DNA of 17,474 nt from Prasinococcaceae sp. CCMP 1430 (lineage: Eukaryota; Prasinodermophyta; Palmophyllophyceae; Prasinococcales; Prasinococcaceae), in the NCBI GenBank assembly GCA_013416795.1, contig RQSC01000028.1, forward strand, positions 945,728-963,201, given 5' to 3'. The notes beneath the pieces were generated by a model that did no database searches, had not been told where the DNA came from, and saw only the letters and a program-made list of their open reading frames with translations. Both the position numbers and the translations under genes were made by a program. Below are positions 1-7,806 of the stretch, piece by piece; within the stretch, counting starts at the first letter, position 1, and each line of letters opens with the position of its first letter.

Positions 1-1
1 C

Positions 2-1428
2 GCCGCGCCCGCGCGCCGCGCGGCCGCCAAGCTCGCGCTCGGGGGGTGCAGCAGCAGCGGCAGCAGCAGCAGCAGGGGGGAGCTTCAGGTGCGTGCGCGG
101 GGGACGGCGCGGGGGAGAAGGGAGGGGGCGGAGAGGGGCGAGAGGCGGGGGGCAACGAGGGACGGAGGGGGCGTGGGACGCCGGCCGAGCGCCCCGCGCC
201 CTGCTCCGCGCGCGGCGCGGCACTTTATCCGCGGGGGCAGGAAAAATGGAGGGTTTCCGCCCGTGCGTTCCGACCGAGGGCGCGCGCGCGGGGAGGGGCG
301 CGCGCCCGCGCCTCCACGCGCCTGCGCGCGCGCGGCGGAAGCGGGATGGGTGTGCGAAATGCTCGGGTGGCGAGCGCACGCGGGCACCGAGGGTCCCCCC
401 TCCCCCCCCCGGAGCTCCTCACGGCGCCAACGCTGACGCCCCGCGCGTGCCCCTCTCTCGCGTCGCGCGCGTCACCTCCCAATTGTCGGGTTTTCCCGCG
501 CGCGCGCGCTCCGCGGCGCTCGCTCCACACACAGGTGGCGCGCGCGGTGGCAGGTGGCGAGACCGAGGACGTGGTCTTCGACTCGAACCCGGCGGCGGAG
601 AAGGTCACAGGTGAGAAGCCCGAAGGGCGCGCGCCAGCGCTACGCCCTGCGTGCGCAGGGTACGCGCTCAGGTTGGCCCGCGTCGCGCACGCGCGCGCGA
701 ACGGCGCAGGCCTGCAGCCGTGCGGGCGACCCCCGACGTGCAAAGCACGGGCGGTGGCGCGACCTTTGCGAGCGCCACGCGACCGGCGCCGAAAATTCCG
801 CGGTCGGCGGCGGGTGTGGGTTTGCCCGCTCGCCAAGGAGGGCGAATGCCCCGCCGGCGGCGAGGGTTATGGGAGCGTGTGCTCGCGCATCACGAGAGAG
901 CCGGTGGTGCCCGCCGGCACTGGCTACAGCGCGCGCTACGCGCGCGGCTGCGCGCCGACCCCGCGGCTCTCGCGCCCTCTCGCTCGCTGTCCGCACGCCC
1001 CATCCGCACGCTGACCGTTCTCGCGCCCCGCCACGGCCCGACTTCCCTCCCTCGCCATCACCCTACCCCGCCCACGGCGCCTCCCCCCCCCCCGCCCTTC
1101 AGGTCGCCACTACGAGATCTGTTACCTCATCTCCCCCGACAACTCGCAGGAGGCCCTCCAGGAGGTGATTGTCAAGTACAAGAGCATGATTGAGGAGCAG
1201 GGGGGGACCATCCACCGGCTCGAGGACTGGGGCCGCCGCCCGCTTGCGTACGCCATCAAGGGCAAGCTTGACGCCAACTACGTGCTCATGAACTTCGAGG
1301 TCGACCCGGAGGCGCTCACCGAGTTCAACACCGAGCTCAACAAAGACGAGAAGGTCATCCGCTTCATGACCTTCTCGAGGAAGGAGGCCATCTCCGAGCC
1401 CTCGCCCATGCTCGGCGGGCTCGCGTAA
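2..1428 (+). CDS. Organellar small-subunit ribosomal protein bS6 (5'-partial, three exons)
   Basis: Exons are 2-88, 535-610 and 1103-1428 (phases 0 and 1), with donors GTGCGT and GTGAGA and acceptors CAG and TTCAG. The last exon encodes a complete bS6 domain: it opens RHYEICYLISPDNS, carries the family block IHRLEDWGRRPLAYAI, and ends with SEPSPM, which matches the SPM ending of bacterial S6. Ribosomal protein S6 binds the 16S rRNA platform together with S18. About 55 residues precede the domain (Ala/Arg/Ser-rich, then an acidic stretch), as expected for a nuclear gene with a targeting presequence; mitochondrion versus plastid is not resolved. The initiator Met lies before the window. The stop TAA sits inside a perfect donor-like GTAAGT at 1425-1430, so a further 3' exon cannot be fully excluded, but no convincing continuation is visible. 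Family assignment is very secure; the frame of the first exon is less so. Confidence 0.88.
49..75 (+). repeat. (CAG)n microsatellite in the first bS6 exon
   Basis: Eight CAG units are interrupted by one CGG. In the frame that joins to the next exon it reads mostly as serine (AGC), within the presumed presequence rather than the mature ribosomal protein. Confidence 0.8.
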
Positions 1429-2090
1429 GTGCGCCTCGAGCGCCTCACCCTGTTCCATTAACAGTCCCGACCTGAGACAAGCGCGTGTAACACACCCCTT
1501 CATAAGCGACGACCGAGTCGAGCCTGTGCTTGCGCCCGAGCGGCAACGGTCCAGGCGTGCCCCGAGGTCGCCGCTCCACGTAGACTGCGCGGGCTTGCTC
1601 GCGGGGCGACAGTGGTCGCCGCCACCGCCGCGGCGCGGCGCGCTGTGCGGCGCACGAACTGCCCGCTGCTCCTCCCGTCCGTCGCTTGAGTAGGGACATC
1701 GCTTGCGAAGCGCGCGCCCGCGACCGCTCTCACGGCATGCGAGTGCTGCCCCTGCCCCACCCGCAGCGCGGTCGCACTGCCAGCCAAAGCAGGCAGGCGC
1801 GGGCCTCAGCAGTCGGCCGGCCATCCCGCCAGCGTAGTAGTGCGTACTGCGGAGTGCGCGCGCCTCGCGCAATACCGCAACCAACCAGCGCAATTCTGAG
1901 GTGCGCCCTGCGGCGCGGCCGCTGCGGCTCGTGAGCAGGGGGCTCCCGTGCTGGCCCACGGGTCTGTGCGGGGAGGCGCGGGACGGGGTGGGTGTGGGCG
2001 GCGGGCGCGGCTGGAAGCGCGTCGCGCCACAGGGAGCGGCTGGCGCGGCCGTGGCGGCCCGGTGCCGCTGGCGGCCCTCGGCCGCAGGCG
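1429..2090. other. Spacer between bS6 and the ankyrin gene
   Basis: No conserved coding segment is seen on either strand. It should hold the bS6 3' end and the upstream region of the ankyrin gene. A TGTAA element lies at 1486-1490, 58 bases after the bS6 stop, in an otherwise GC-rich stretch. Long GC-driven open frames here have no recognisable motifs. Confidence 0.5.
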
Positions 2091-3203
2091 ATGCCGCCGC
2101 CAGCTACGGTGCTGGATCCGGACAAGCGCGCCGCCGCGTACAGGTGGTTCATGGGCGGGACGAGCGCGCCGCCGCCGCTCGTCGACGGGGGCTCGGGAGA
2201 GGCCGGCGCCGGCGCGCACCACGCCGAGCCGCGGCGCACGCCGCGAGCACAAGGCGGGGGGGGCGAGCAGGGGGGGAACGACGAGGGCCTGGGGTCCCAT
2301 GGCGGGTGGCGTGAGGAAGGGGAGCCGCAATTCCCGGAAGGCGACGCGGGCGGCGCCCCCGCTGCCACCGCCGGCCTTGCCGATGATGCCGCTGCCGATG
2401 GCAGCCTCGCCACGCGAGCCAACGAGGGGTACGCCCTGACCAAGTGCGAGCGCTTCCTAGTAGACTACGCGCGCCGCGGTGCGAGCGCGGCGCGTGGCGC
2501 GGCGCAACGAGGAGAAGCGGCCTTGGTGGCCACGTGCCGCGACGCGCTGGGGCGGACGATGCTTGCTCTGGCTGCTCTGCGGGGGGACCTCGACGGCGCG
2601 AGCGCCGCACTCGCGCACGGGGCCGACGTGCACGAGGGTGATGCTCACGGCGTTGCGCCGCTTGCGCTTGCTGCGTGGCGCGGCCACCATCGCATGGTCG
2701 ACTTCCTGCTCGAGCACGCGCAGGCGGACCCTTCACGAGTCGACGCGTTCGGTGTGACGGCGCTGCATCGCGCAGTCGGGCATCGGCGCCTGCATGCCAC
2801 CGCGCGGCTGCTCGGCGCGGCAGGCGTGGACGCGTCCGCGCGCACATTGCCAGCGACAGTGCCAGAGTCGTACGGCGCGCGCTCGCTGGGCCAGACTCCG
2901 CTGCACATCGCGCGCGGCGACGCAGCGCTCACGCGGCTGCTGTTGAGATACCGCGCGGCGCCCGCCGCGGTTGACGACCGTGGCGACACCCCGCTTCATC
3001 TCGCAGCAGAGCAGGGCGCGCTCGAGGCGTGCCGCCTGCTCCTCAAGGCCGGCGCGGACGCCGACGCGGCCAACCGCGACGGCAAGCGGCCTGCCGACAT
3101 GCTGCCAGACCATGCGAGCAAGACGCTCGCGGACGTGCTGCTCGCAGCCGAGGCGAGCTCGCGCGCCAGGAAGAGGGCTGAGCAGGCGCGTGCGGCGGGC
3201 TGA
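2091..3203 (+). CDS. Ankyrin-repeat protein
   Basis: A single-exon frame of 370 residues. The first ATG in frame (2091) follows GC-rich sequence, and the frame is open further upstream only from a GTG, so 2091 is the best start for a eukaryote. Residues 1-140 are low-complexity (Gly/Ala/Pro/Glu). From about residue 149 there are five to six ankyrin repeats, beginning roughly at 149, 182, 217, 265, 296 and 328. The clearest is GDTPLHLAAEQGALEACRLL, followed by KAGADADAANRDGKRPADM; QTPLHIARGDAALTRLLL is another. Repeats 3 and 4 are separated by an insert of about 15 residues. The C-terminus is a basic Ala/Arg helix. Ankyrin repeats are protein-binding scaffolds; no catalytic domain, signal peptide or membrane span is seen, so the partner and location are unknown. 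It converges on the gene at 3591. Confidence 0.85.
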   Translation: MPPPATVLDPDKRAAAYRWFMGGTSAPPPLVDGGSGEAGAGAHHAEPRRTPRAQGGGGEQGGNDEGLGSHGGWREEGEPQFPEGDAGGAPAATAGLADDAAADGSLATRANEGYALTKCERFLVDYARRGASAARGAAQRGEAALVATCRDALGRTMLALAALRGDLDGASAALAHGADVHEGDAHGVAPLALAAWRGHHRMVDFLLEHAQADPSRVDAFGVTALHRAVGHRRLHATARLLGAAGVDASARTLPATVPESYGARSLGQTPLHIARGDAALTRLLLRYRAAPAAVDDRGDTPLHLAAEQGALEACRLLLKAGADADAANRDGKRPADMLPDHASKTLADVLLAAEASSRARKRAEQARAAG

Positions 3204-3260
3204 GGCGCTGCCGCCGCCCGCCGCCGCACGCGATGGGGGCCCCGTGCCGGCGAGTCGGCC

Positions 3261-3290
3261 ATGTGATGTATCATACATTGTGATTTTATG
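3261..3290. terminator. AT-rich palindromic element, candidate 3'-end signal
   Basis: This lies 58 bases after the ankyrin stop, in the 387-bp spacer between convergent genes. It contains the perfect palindrome ATGTATcATACAT (3266-3278), then a T-rich stretch, in strong contrast to the surrounding GC. The rest of the spacer (3204-3590) shows no gene. Its role in mRNA 3' processing is inferred from position and from similar islands elsewhere in the window. Confidence 0.35.
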
Positions 3291-3590
3291 TGGTGGTGCG
3301 CGTTTGTTGCGCCTGCCCGCTGTGGGGCGCGCGGTGTTTTTGCATCGCCAGAATTGGTTTTGATTCCCTCGTGCCGTTGCTGCCTGGTTCGCGCGTGCCT
3401 GCGCCTGGCCGTCGCTGGTGCGAGGCCAGTGCCTGATGCAGCTCCCGTGCCCGGTCGTCGCCGCCTCGCCAACGATCGTTTCGTCTCTCCCTCCCTCCGC
3501 CTGAGTCCCTGCCTCCCTCGTCCAGGGCGGCCCCTACCTACAACCAAACAATAATAGTGCTTGTCGCTAGTCGACAACGCGCAGCTGCGC

Positions 3591-4910
3591 TCAGGAGGGC
3601 GTGTGCTGCGACGGCGCCACGCCGGACGAGCCCGTCCCCCCGACGGGCTGGCCCGCCGGGTAGAACACGCCATGCGGCGTCATCGAGCCACCGAATTGCG
3701 GGTGGTAGGCGCCTTGCATCATCATTGGCATCGCCATCCCAGGCACCATCCCCCAGAAGCCCATCGGCGCGCCTGCGCCTCCGTAAGAGCCGGCAGGCGG
3801 CACCTGCGCGAGCATCGCGAGCATCGCCGCGTGGTACTGCGCGACCGCCTCCGAGGGCTTGTCCGTCGAGCCCGCGCGGGCGTTCACGAAGCTCGCCACG
3901 GCGTTGGCAGCCTCGAGCGCGGCAACGTCAGCGAGAGTCATCGCGCCGCCCGCGGCGGCGGGCGTGACCTCCGGCCCGGCGGCGGCCTGTGCCGGCTGCT
4001 GCGCCCAGCTGCTGCCCGAGCCCTGCGGCGACCCCGCCTTGCTCCGGTCATCGACAGAGTCCTCGCCCTGCGCCTTGGGCCGTCGCGCGCGCGTCGATCT
4101 GGCCCCCTCCGCGATGCTGTCGTCAGCGACGGTCCTGGCATCGACTCCGTCCGCCTCGTCCTCGTCCAGGAGCGCCTTGTGCTCGGCGGACAGCACCGCG
4201 CACAGAAGGCCCATCGGGTGTGTGGCATCGCCCTCCGACAGGCGCGTGGCGGCCGGCGCGTGAGGGCGCGCGCGCTTGGTGGCCAACGCGCCTCCCTCGG
4301 GCGACGACACGGAGTTGCGGCGACGCTTTGCGTGGGCGCCCTTGTCCGCGCCCTTGCGGCCGGCAGACACGAGGCTGGTGGTCGTCGTGCTGTCCGGCTG
4401 GCTGTGGCCCGGCGGGGGCCTGCGATGCATGCGGATGAGCTTGCGGCCCGGCATAGTGAGGGTGTAGTGCTGGGGCTCGCCGTTGGCGTCCAGCGCCTCC
4501 TCCGCGCCGTCGGCGTCGCCCTCGGGCACCACCGCGCGCACCTCGCCGGGCGCTGTGCCGCTCGTCGGGCGCGCGAGGCCGAGCGCAATCACGTTGGCGA
4601 GTGCCGCGGGCGTGCCCCCATCCCCGCGGCGCGGCTTCACGTACTCGGAGCCCAGCCGGCGCTTGAGCGTGACGAGCCGAAACGCCGTCGCCGAGCCGCG
4701 GCGATGCGCTTGGTTGAGGCCGCGCAGCACGCCGCGCTCCGCCTCGCTGAGCTCGGTGAGCACGAACACGGCGCGGCCCGTCTTTGTGTCGTACCCCAAC
4801 GCGGCGCCGCTGAGGGCCGAGCTATTGGCTGCCGTGCCGGATGGTGCTGCGGTGTCCATGCTGCCCCGGAGCGACGTCGCCGCGCGGCCTCGGCCCCCCA
4901 ATGATCCCAT
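3591..4910 (-). CDS. Unrecognised basic, low-complexity protein (possibly nuclear)
   Basis: One open frame of 439 residues; the first ATG is at 4910 and a second in-frame ATG at 4859 (residue 18) is an alternative start. I do not recognise a family. Visible parts: a compact N-terminal region (about residues 35-105) with mixed composition, including GRAVFVLTELSEAERGVLRG, that could be a small folded domain; a basic middle with two nuclear-localisation-like clusters (KRRR near residue 194, TKRARP near 210); an acidic/Ser stretch; Ala-rich segments; and a C-terminal Gly/Pro/Met-rich tail with several Met-Pro-Met and aromatic residues, like a disordered, prion-like region. A nuclear regulatory or RNA-binding role is a guess from composition only. 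Against its being a shadow, the N-terminal block has balanced composition. A divergent gene starts within or just next to its 5' end. Confidence 0.6.
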   Translation of the reverse strand: MGSLGGRGRAATSLRGSMDTAAPSGTAANSSALSGAALGYDTKTGRAVFVLTELSEAERGVLRGLNQAHRRGSATAFRLVTLKRRLGSEYVKPRRGDGGTPAALANVIALGLARPTSGTAPGEVRAVVPEGDADGAEEALDANGEPQHYTLTMPGRKLIRMHRRPPPGHSQPDSTTTTSLVSAGRKGADKGAHAKRRRNSVSSPEGGALATKRARPHAPAATRLSEGDATHPMGLLCAVLSAEHKALLDEDEADGVDARTVADDSIAEGARSTRARRPKAQGEDSVDDRSKAGSPQGSGSSWAQQPAQAAAGPEVTPAAAGGAMTLADVAALEAANAVASFVNARAGSTDKPSEAVAQYHAAMLAMLAQVPPAGSYGGAGAPMGFWGMVPGMAMPMMMQGAYHPQFGGSMTPHGVFYPAGQPVGGTGSSGVAPSQHTPS

Positions 4911-5443
4911 CCCCTCCCCCCGTCCTTCCCCCCGCGAGGCGCTCCGCCACGTGCGCGCTCCGCCGCGTCACCCGGCTCGTACGCGAAGCGCGTGGATCGC
5001 CGAGCGGCGGCCGCGTGGTTCAACCCCGGGACAGTGCTCCGCCGGCGGCTGTCGATGTCGGCGGCGACGGCGTGCAGCAGGGCGGCCTCGCCGACGCCGT
5101 CATCATCCTAAAGCAGGGCATCCACGAAGTGGCCGCCGCCGCCGAGGCGCGTGAGGCGCACCTCCGCGAACAGGGTGCCACGGCCGCGCGCGCGCACGCG
5201 GAGGAGGCCGCGCGCCTCGAGGGCGCGCTGGCGTGTGCTGAGGCGGACCGTGACGAGGCTCGCAAGCACGCGGTGCTCGCCGAGGAGCGCTGCGCCGCCA
5301 CCTCGATCGAGTGCGCCGCGCGCGTGGCGAGCGAGCGCGCGTGCAGTTCCTCGCGCGTCAAGGTCGCCCTCACCGTAGGAATGCTCACCTCTTGGGCGAC
5401 GGGCGCCGCCGTCTACGCCCTCGGTGCCATCGCCGCCCTGTGA
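4901..5443 (+). CDS. Tail-anchored coiled-coil protein, function unknown
   Basis: The frame read from ATG 4901 gives 180 residues. The first 60 are Pro/Arg-rich and may be non-coding or wrongly included. From about residue 65 (GGLADAVIILKQGIHEVAAA) to residue 150 the protein is a long Ala/Glu/Arg helix with heptad-like spacing. It ends with a hydrophobic segment, VALTVGMLTSWATGAAVYAL, immediately before the stop. A coiled coil followed by a C-terminal membrane span and no N-terminal signal is the layout of tail-anchored proteins (SNARE-like, or tethers of ER, mitochondrial or plastid membranes); this is inferred from layout only. The start is uncertain: ATG 4901 lies inside the first codons of the divergent gene, and no later in-frame ATG precedes the coiled coil. 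An upstream exon spliced to an acceptor such as the GGGACAG ending near 5034 is an alternative. Confidence 0.5.
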   Translation: MIPSPPPVLPPARRSATCALRRVTRLVREARGSPSGGRVVQPRDSAPPAAVDVGGDGVQQGGLADAVIILKQGIHEVAAAAEAREAHLREQGATAARAHAEEAARLEGALACAEADRDEARKHAVLAEERCAATSIECAARVASERACSSSRVKVALTVGMLTSWATGAAVYALGAIAAL

Positions 5444-5527
5444 GCGCGGACATAATGGCGCGCATCGCGAGCCGACGATGGCGACGCGCGCGCATCCACG
5501 CACGCAGACCGCACACATGCCATCCGA

Positions 5528-5576
5528 GTGCGGTGTAGCATATACCATGAACGCACCCTTTTGTAGCAGTTGCATG
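5528..5576 (+). terminator. AT-rich island after the tail-anchored gene
   Basis: About 90 bases after the stop at 5443 there is an AT-rich stretch with TGTAGCATATACCATG and, further on, TTTTGTAGCAGTTGCATGCA. It stands out from the GC-rich surroundings and resembles the islands at 3261, 11160 and 14773. The 3'-processing role is inferred. The rest of the spacer 5444-5724 holds no visible gene. Confidence 0.3.
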
Positions 5577-5724
5577 CACTACGGTAGCTAGAGCGACGGC
5601 GCGGGTGCGCGCGGGCGCGCGCGCTCAAGGGCGCGAGCCAGCGAGCGCGGCATGCCTGCGCGGGAGAGCCTGGCTGCACGCGGCGAGGCCACGCGCGCGA
5701 CGCGCGGTCGACGTGTGGGCTTCC

Positions 5725-6385
5725 TCAGCTGTAGTCGTCCTCATCGTCGGAGAAGAGCGTGCCCGGCCTGAAGAGGTCCGACACGCGGACGGTCGGCCGC
5801 CCCCTGCGCACGAAGCGCCCCGCCGTCGGCGCGGTGGCACGCGCCCCCGGGTCGCGCCGGCGCGAGCGGTGGAAGCCGCCGTTCTGTCCGCCGACGGCCG
5901 CGGACGGCGACTGCGCGGCCGCGCGCNGGCGTGTGCGCTCTTGAGTTTGTTGTACTTTTCACGCAGCACGTCGGCTTTGGCGCGCTCCGCGTTGACATCT
6001 GCCCGAGCGCTGGCAAGCATTGCCAACTCCTCGCGCGCTTGGGCCTCGGCAGTGCGAGCAGTCTCGTGCGCCTCTCTCGCACGCTCTTCCATCGCCCGTG
6101 CGCGCTGCGCGGCGGACTCCTCCCGCGCTGGGCTTGCCCGCACGGCATCAGCCAATCGCTCCAGGTCGGCGCTCAGGCGCGCGATGTTGGATGCGCTCAG
6201 GACGTTCGACTCGGTGTCGCCTATCTCGCCGCAACCGCTCGGCCGGCCCGCGCGCTCATGCCCGCACCCGGCAGCGAAGTCGTCCTGAGCATTATCGCCA
6301 ATGGGCGCCCCAACGCCCGCATCGCGCAACAATGCATCCGCGAAAGGCAACGACGCGGCTTCCTCGCCGTCCTTGTCCCGGTCGG
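5725..6385 (-). CDS. Coiled-coil protein with acidic C-terminus (5'-partial, broken by an N)
   Basis: Two coding stretches are separated by the N at 5927 and lie in different frames, so the join hides missing bases. The upper stretch (6385 down to 5928) begins after an acceptor ACAACGGACAG, reads RDKDGEEAASLPFADALLRD, and then forms a long helix of Ala/Glu/Arg heptads (ARAMEERAREAHETARTAEA), ending in REKYNKLKSAHA. The lower stretch (5926 down to 5725) is basic (GRFVRRGRPTVRVSDLFRPG) and ends with the acidic tail LFSDDEDDYS before TGA. The first exon is not found; candidate sequence upstream is G/T-rich and unconvincing. No family is recognised. A structural or cytoskeleton-associated role is possible from the coiled coil, but not shown. 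Confidence 0.55.
5927..5927. other. Assembly join (single N)
   Basis: One N lies inside a coding exon and the reading frame changes across it, so the true missing length is not one base. Similar Ns at 6939, 7775, 10133 and 12322 also fall at breaks in sequence logic. Confidence 0.85.
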
Positions 6386-6774
6386 CTGTCCGTTGTTGTG
6401 AGAGGCGGGTGGGCGGGTCCGGCTGTCGTTCGCGGGGGTGAGGGGCGGGGTGAGGGGAGGTGGGTGGGTTGGTTGGTTGTTGGGGGATGGGGGGAAAAGG
6501 GTGTGTGCGTGGATGGATCGGTCGCGAGGGTGGGGGGTTGGTGGGTGCGGCTGTGGGTGGGGGAACGCGGTGCGGACGCCCGCCGCGTGCCGGGCTGATA
6601 AAAGAAAGGCAATACAGTACGGCCAGGGAGGGACGCGCCATCGAATCACGGGGGACCCCGGCGCGAGCTATATCCCCCCCGCCCCTCTCGCTCGGCCCCA
6701 GCCGGGCCAGCAGTGGCATGCGCGACGCCGCGCGCCAACCGAGGGTGCTCCCGCGGGTGCGACGTGCAGCGAAA
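6386..6774. other. G-rich, gene-poor stretch
   Basis: From about 6395 to 6590 the + strand is dominated by GGGTGGG, GGGGTGAGGGG and GGTTGGTTGGTTG motifs, which are quadruplex-prone or simple-repeat DNA. It probably holds intron and 5' sequence of the coiled-coil gene on the minus strand. A pyrimidine-rich acceptor-like site on the minus strand (CCTTTCTTTTATCAG, reading 6608 down to 6594) hints at another exon that I could not define. Confidence 0.4.
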
Positions 6775-7118
6775 CGGCGCGGCGCTCTTAACAGCGCGGT
6801 GCGGTGCGGCGCGGCGGGGCGCGGCGCGGCGCGGTCACCTCTCATTGGCGGAGCCAGTGTGCTCCACGTCCCAGCTTCGCTCGGACATGATGCCTTCGAG
6901 CTCCTCCGCCGCGGCGGGCATTCGCTCTGTGAGGGCGTNCGGCGCGGCGCTCTTAACAGCGCGGTGCGGTGCGGCGCGGCGGGGCGCGGCGCGGCGGGGC
7001 GCGGCGCGGCGCGGTCACCTCTCATTGGCGGAGCCAGTGTGCTCCACGTCCCAGCTTCGCTCGGACATGATGCCTTCGAGCTCCTCCGCCGCGGCGGGCA
7101 TTCGCTCTGTGAGGGCGT
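6775..7118. repeat. Direct duplication flanking an assembly join
   Basis: Bases 6775-6938 and 6940-7118 are the same sequence on either side of the N at 6939. The second copy has 15 extra bases within a GCGGCGCGGCGGGGC-type minirepeat; otherwise no difference was noticed. Both copies contain the 3' end and stop of the alkyltransferase gene (stops at 6835-6837 and 7015-7017). The simplest reading is two overlapping contig ends placed side by side and not merged, rather than a biological tandem duplication. Confidence 0.9.
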
Positions 7119-7590
7119 CAGCACTCGCGAACGCATCCGGAGGCACCGTTGCCCGAGCGCCGCCCGACGCCACGTCGACGTCCACGCGCTCGCCGCGAAG
7201 CATCTGCACCTTCCTGAGCTGCGACGGCGCTAGCGCGTCGCCACCGCGCGCCCAGCTGCCTGTGAAGCCCCCGAGCTCTCCGCTCGAAGCAACCACGCGA
7301 TGGCACGGCACAATCGGCGCGTACGGGTTGCGGCGCAGCGCAGCGCCGACGGAGCGCGCGCAGCCCGCGCCGATCGCGTCCGCAATGGCGCCATACGAGC
7401 ACACGCTCCCGCGGGGGATGGCCAGGCAGGCAGTGTACACCGAACGCTCGAAGGTGGTCGCAGGCCGCGCCTTGGGAGCCTTCGCCGGCCCCTTGGCCGC
7501 AGTTCGGACGTGCTTGGACTTGTCGACCGCGCCCTCCTTCGTGCCGCGCGCCGCCCCGCGCTCGGTGGCGCCGCCGCCGCCGCGGCGCAT
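7015..7590 (-). CDS. O6-alkylguanine-DNA alkyltransferase (MGMT/Ogt family)
   Basis: From ATG 7590 the frame gives 191 residues. A basic linker leads into the catalytic domain: FERSVYTACLAIPRGSVCSYG, then the DNA-binding helix RSVGAALRRNP with the Arg finger (residue 79), then the active-site block IVPCHRVV (Cys96) and GELGGFTG. The Arg-to-Cys spacing of 17 equals that of human MGMT (Arg128, Cys145). The enzyme transfers the alkyl group from O6-alkylguanine in DNA to its own cysteine, a one-use direct repair, probably in the nucleus. Cys rather than Trp at this position argues against an alkyltransferase-like (ATL) protein. The usual N-terminal ribonuclease-like domain is absent or reduced to a short Lys/Ala-rich segment. 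The frame is open upstream to the poly-C run, so a first exon may be lost in the gap. The 3' end is repeated at 6835-6938. Confidence 0.88.
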   Translation of the reverse strand: MRRGGGGATERGAARGTKEGAVDKSKHVRTAAKGPAKAPKARPATTFERSVYTACLAIPRGSVCSYGAIADAIGAGCARSVGAALRRNPYAPIVPCHRVVASSGELGGFTGSWARGGDALAPSQLRKVQMLRGERVDVDVASGGARATVPPDAFASADALTERMPAAAEELEGIMSERSWDVEHTGSANER

Positions 7591-7669
7591 CGCGCACGCC
7601 GCGGGCACGCGCAGCCCCAGGCGCCTGAGGTTTCGAAGGAATGCCGTCGGCACGACCGGTCCCTCCTCT

Positions 7670-7774
<105 letters not shown>

Positions 7775-7806
7775 NCGGCGCGCGGCGCACGCGGGGCGTC
7801 GACGCG

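Noticed and set aside
46-1014. 322-codon + frame at the window start
   Set aside because: It runs through two bS6 introns with Arg/Gly/Ala-rich, motif-free sequence; it is open only because the DNA is so GC-rich. Only the piece at 535-610 is a real exon.
1099-1959. 286-codon minus frame opposite bS6
   Set aside because: It is the antisense shadow of the conserved bS6 exon plus non-coding DNA.
6775-7118. Biological tandem duplication of the alkyltransferase 3' end
   Set aside because: The N lies exactly between the copies, as expected for unmerged contig overlaps; no reason to invoke a real duplication without spanning reads.
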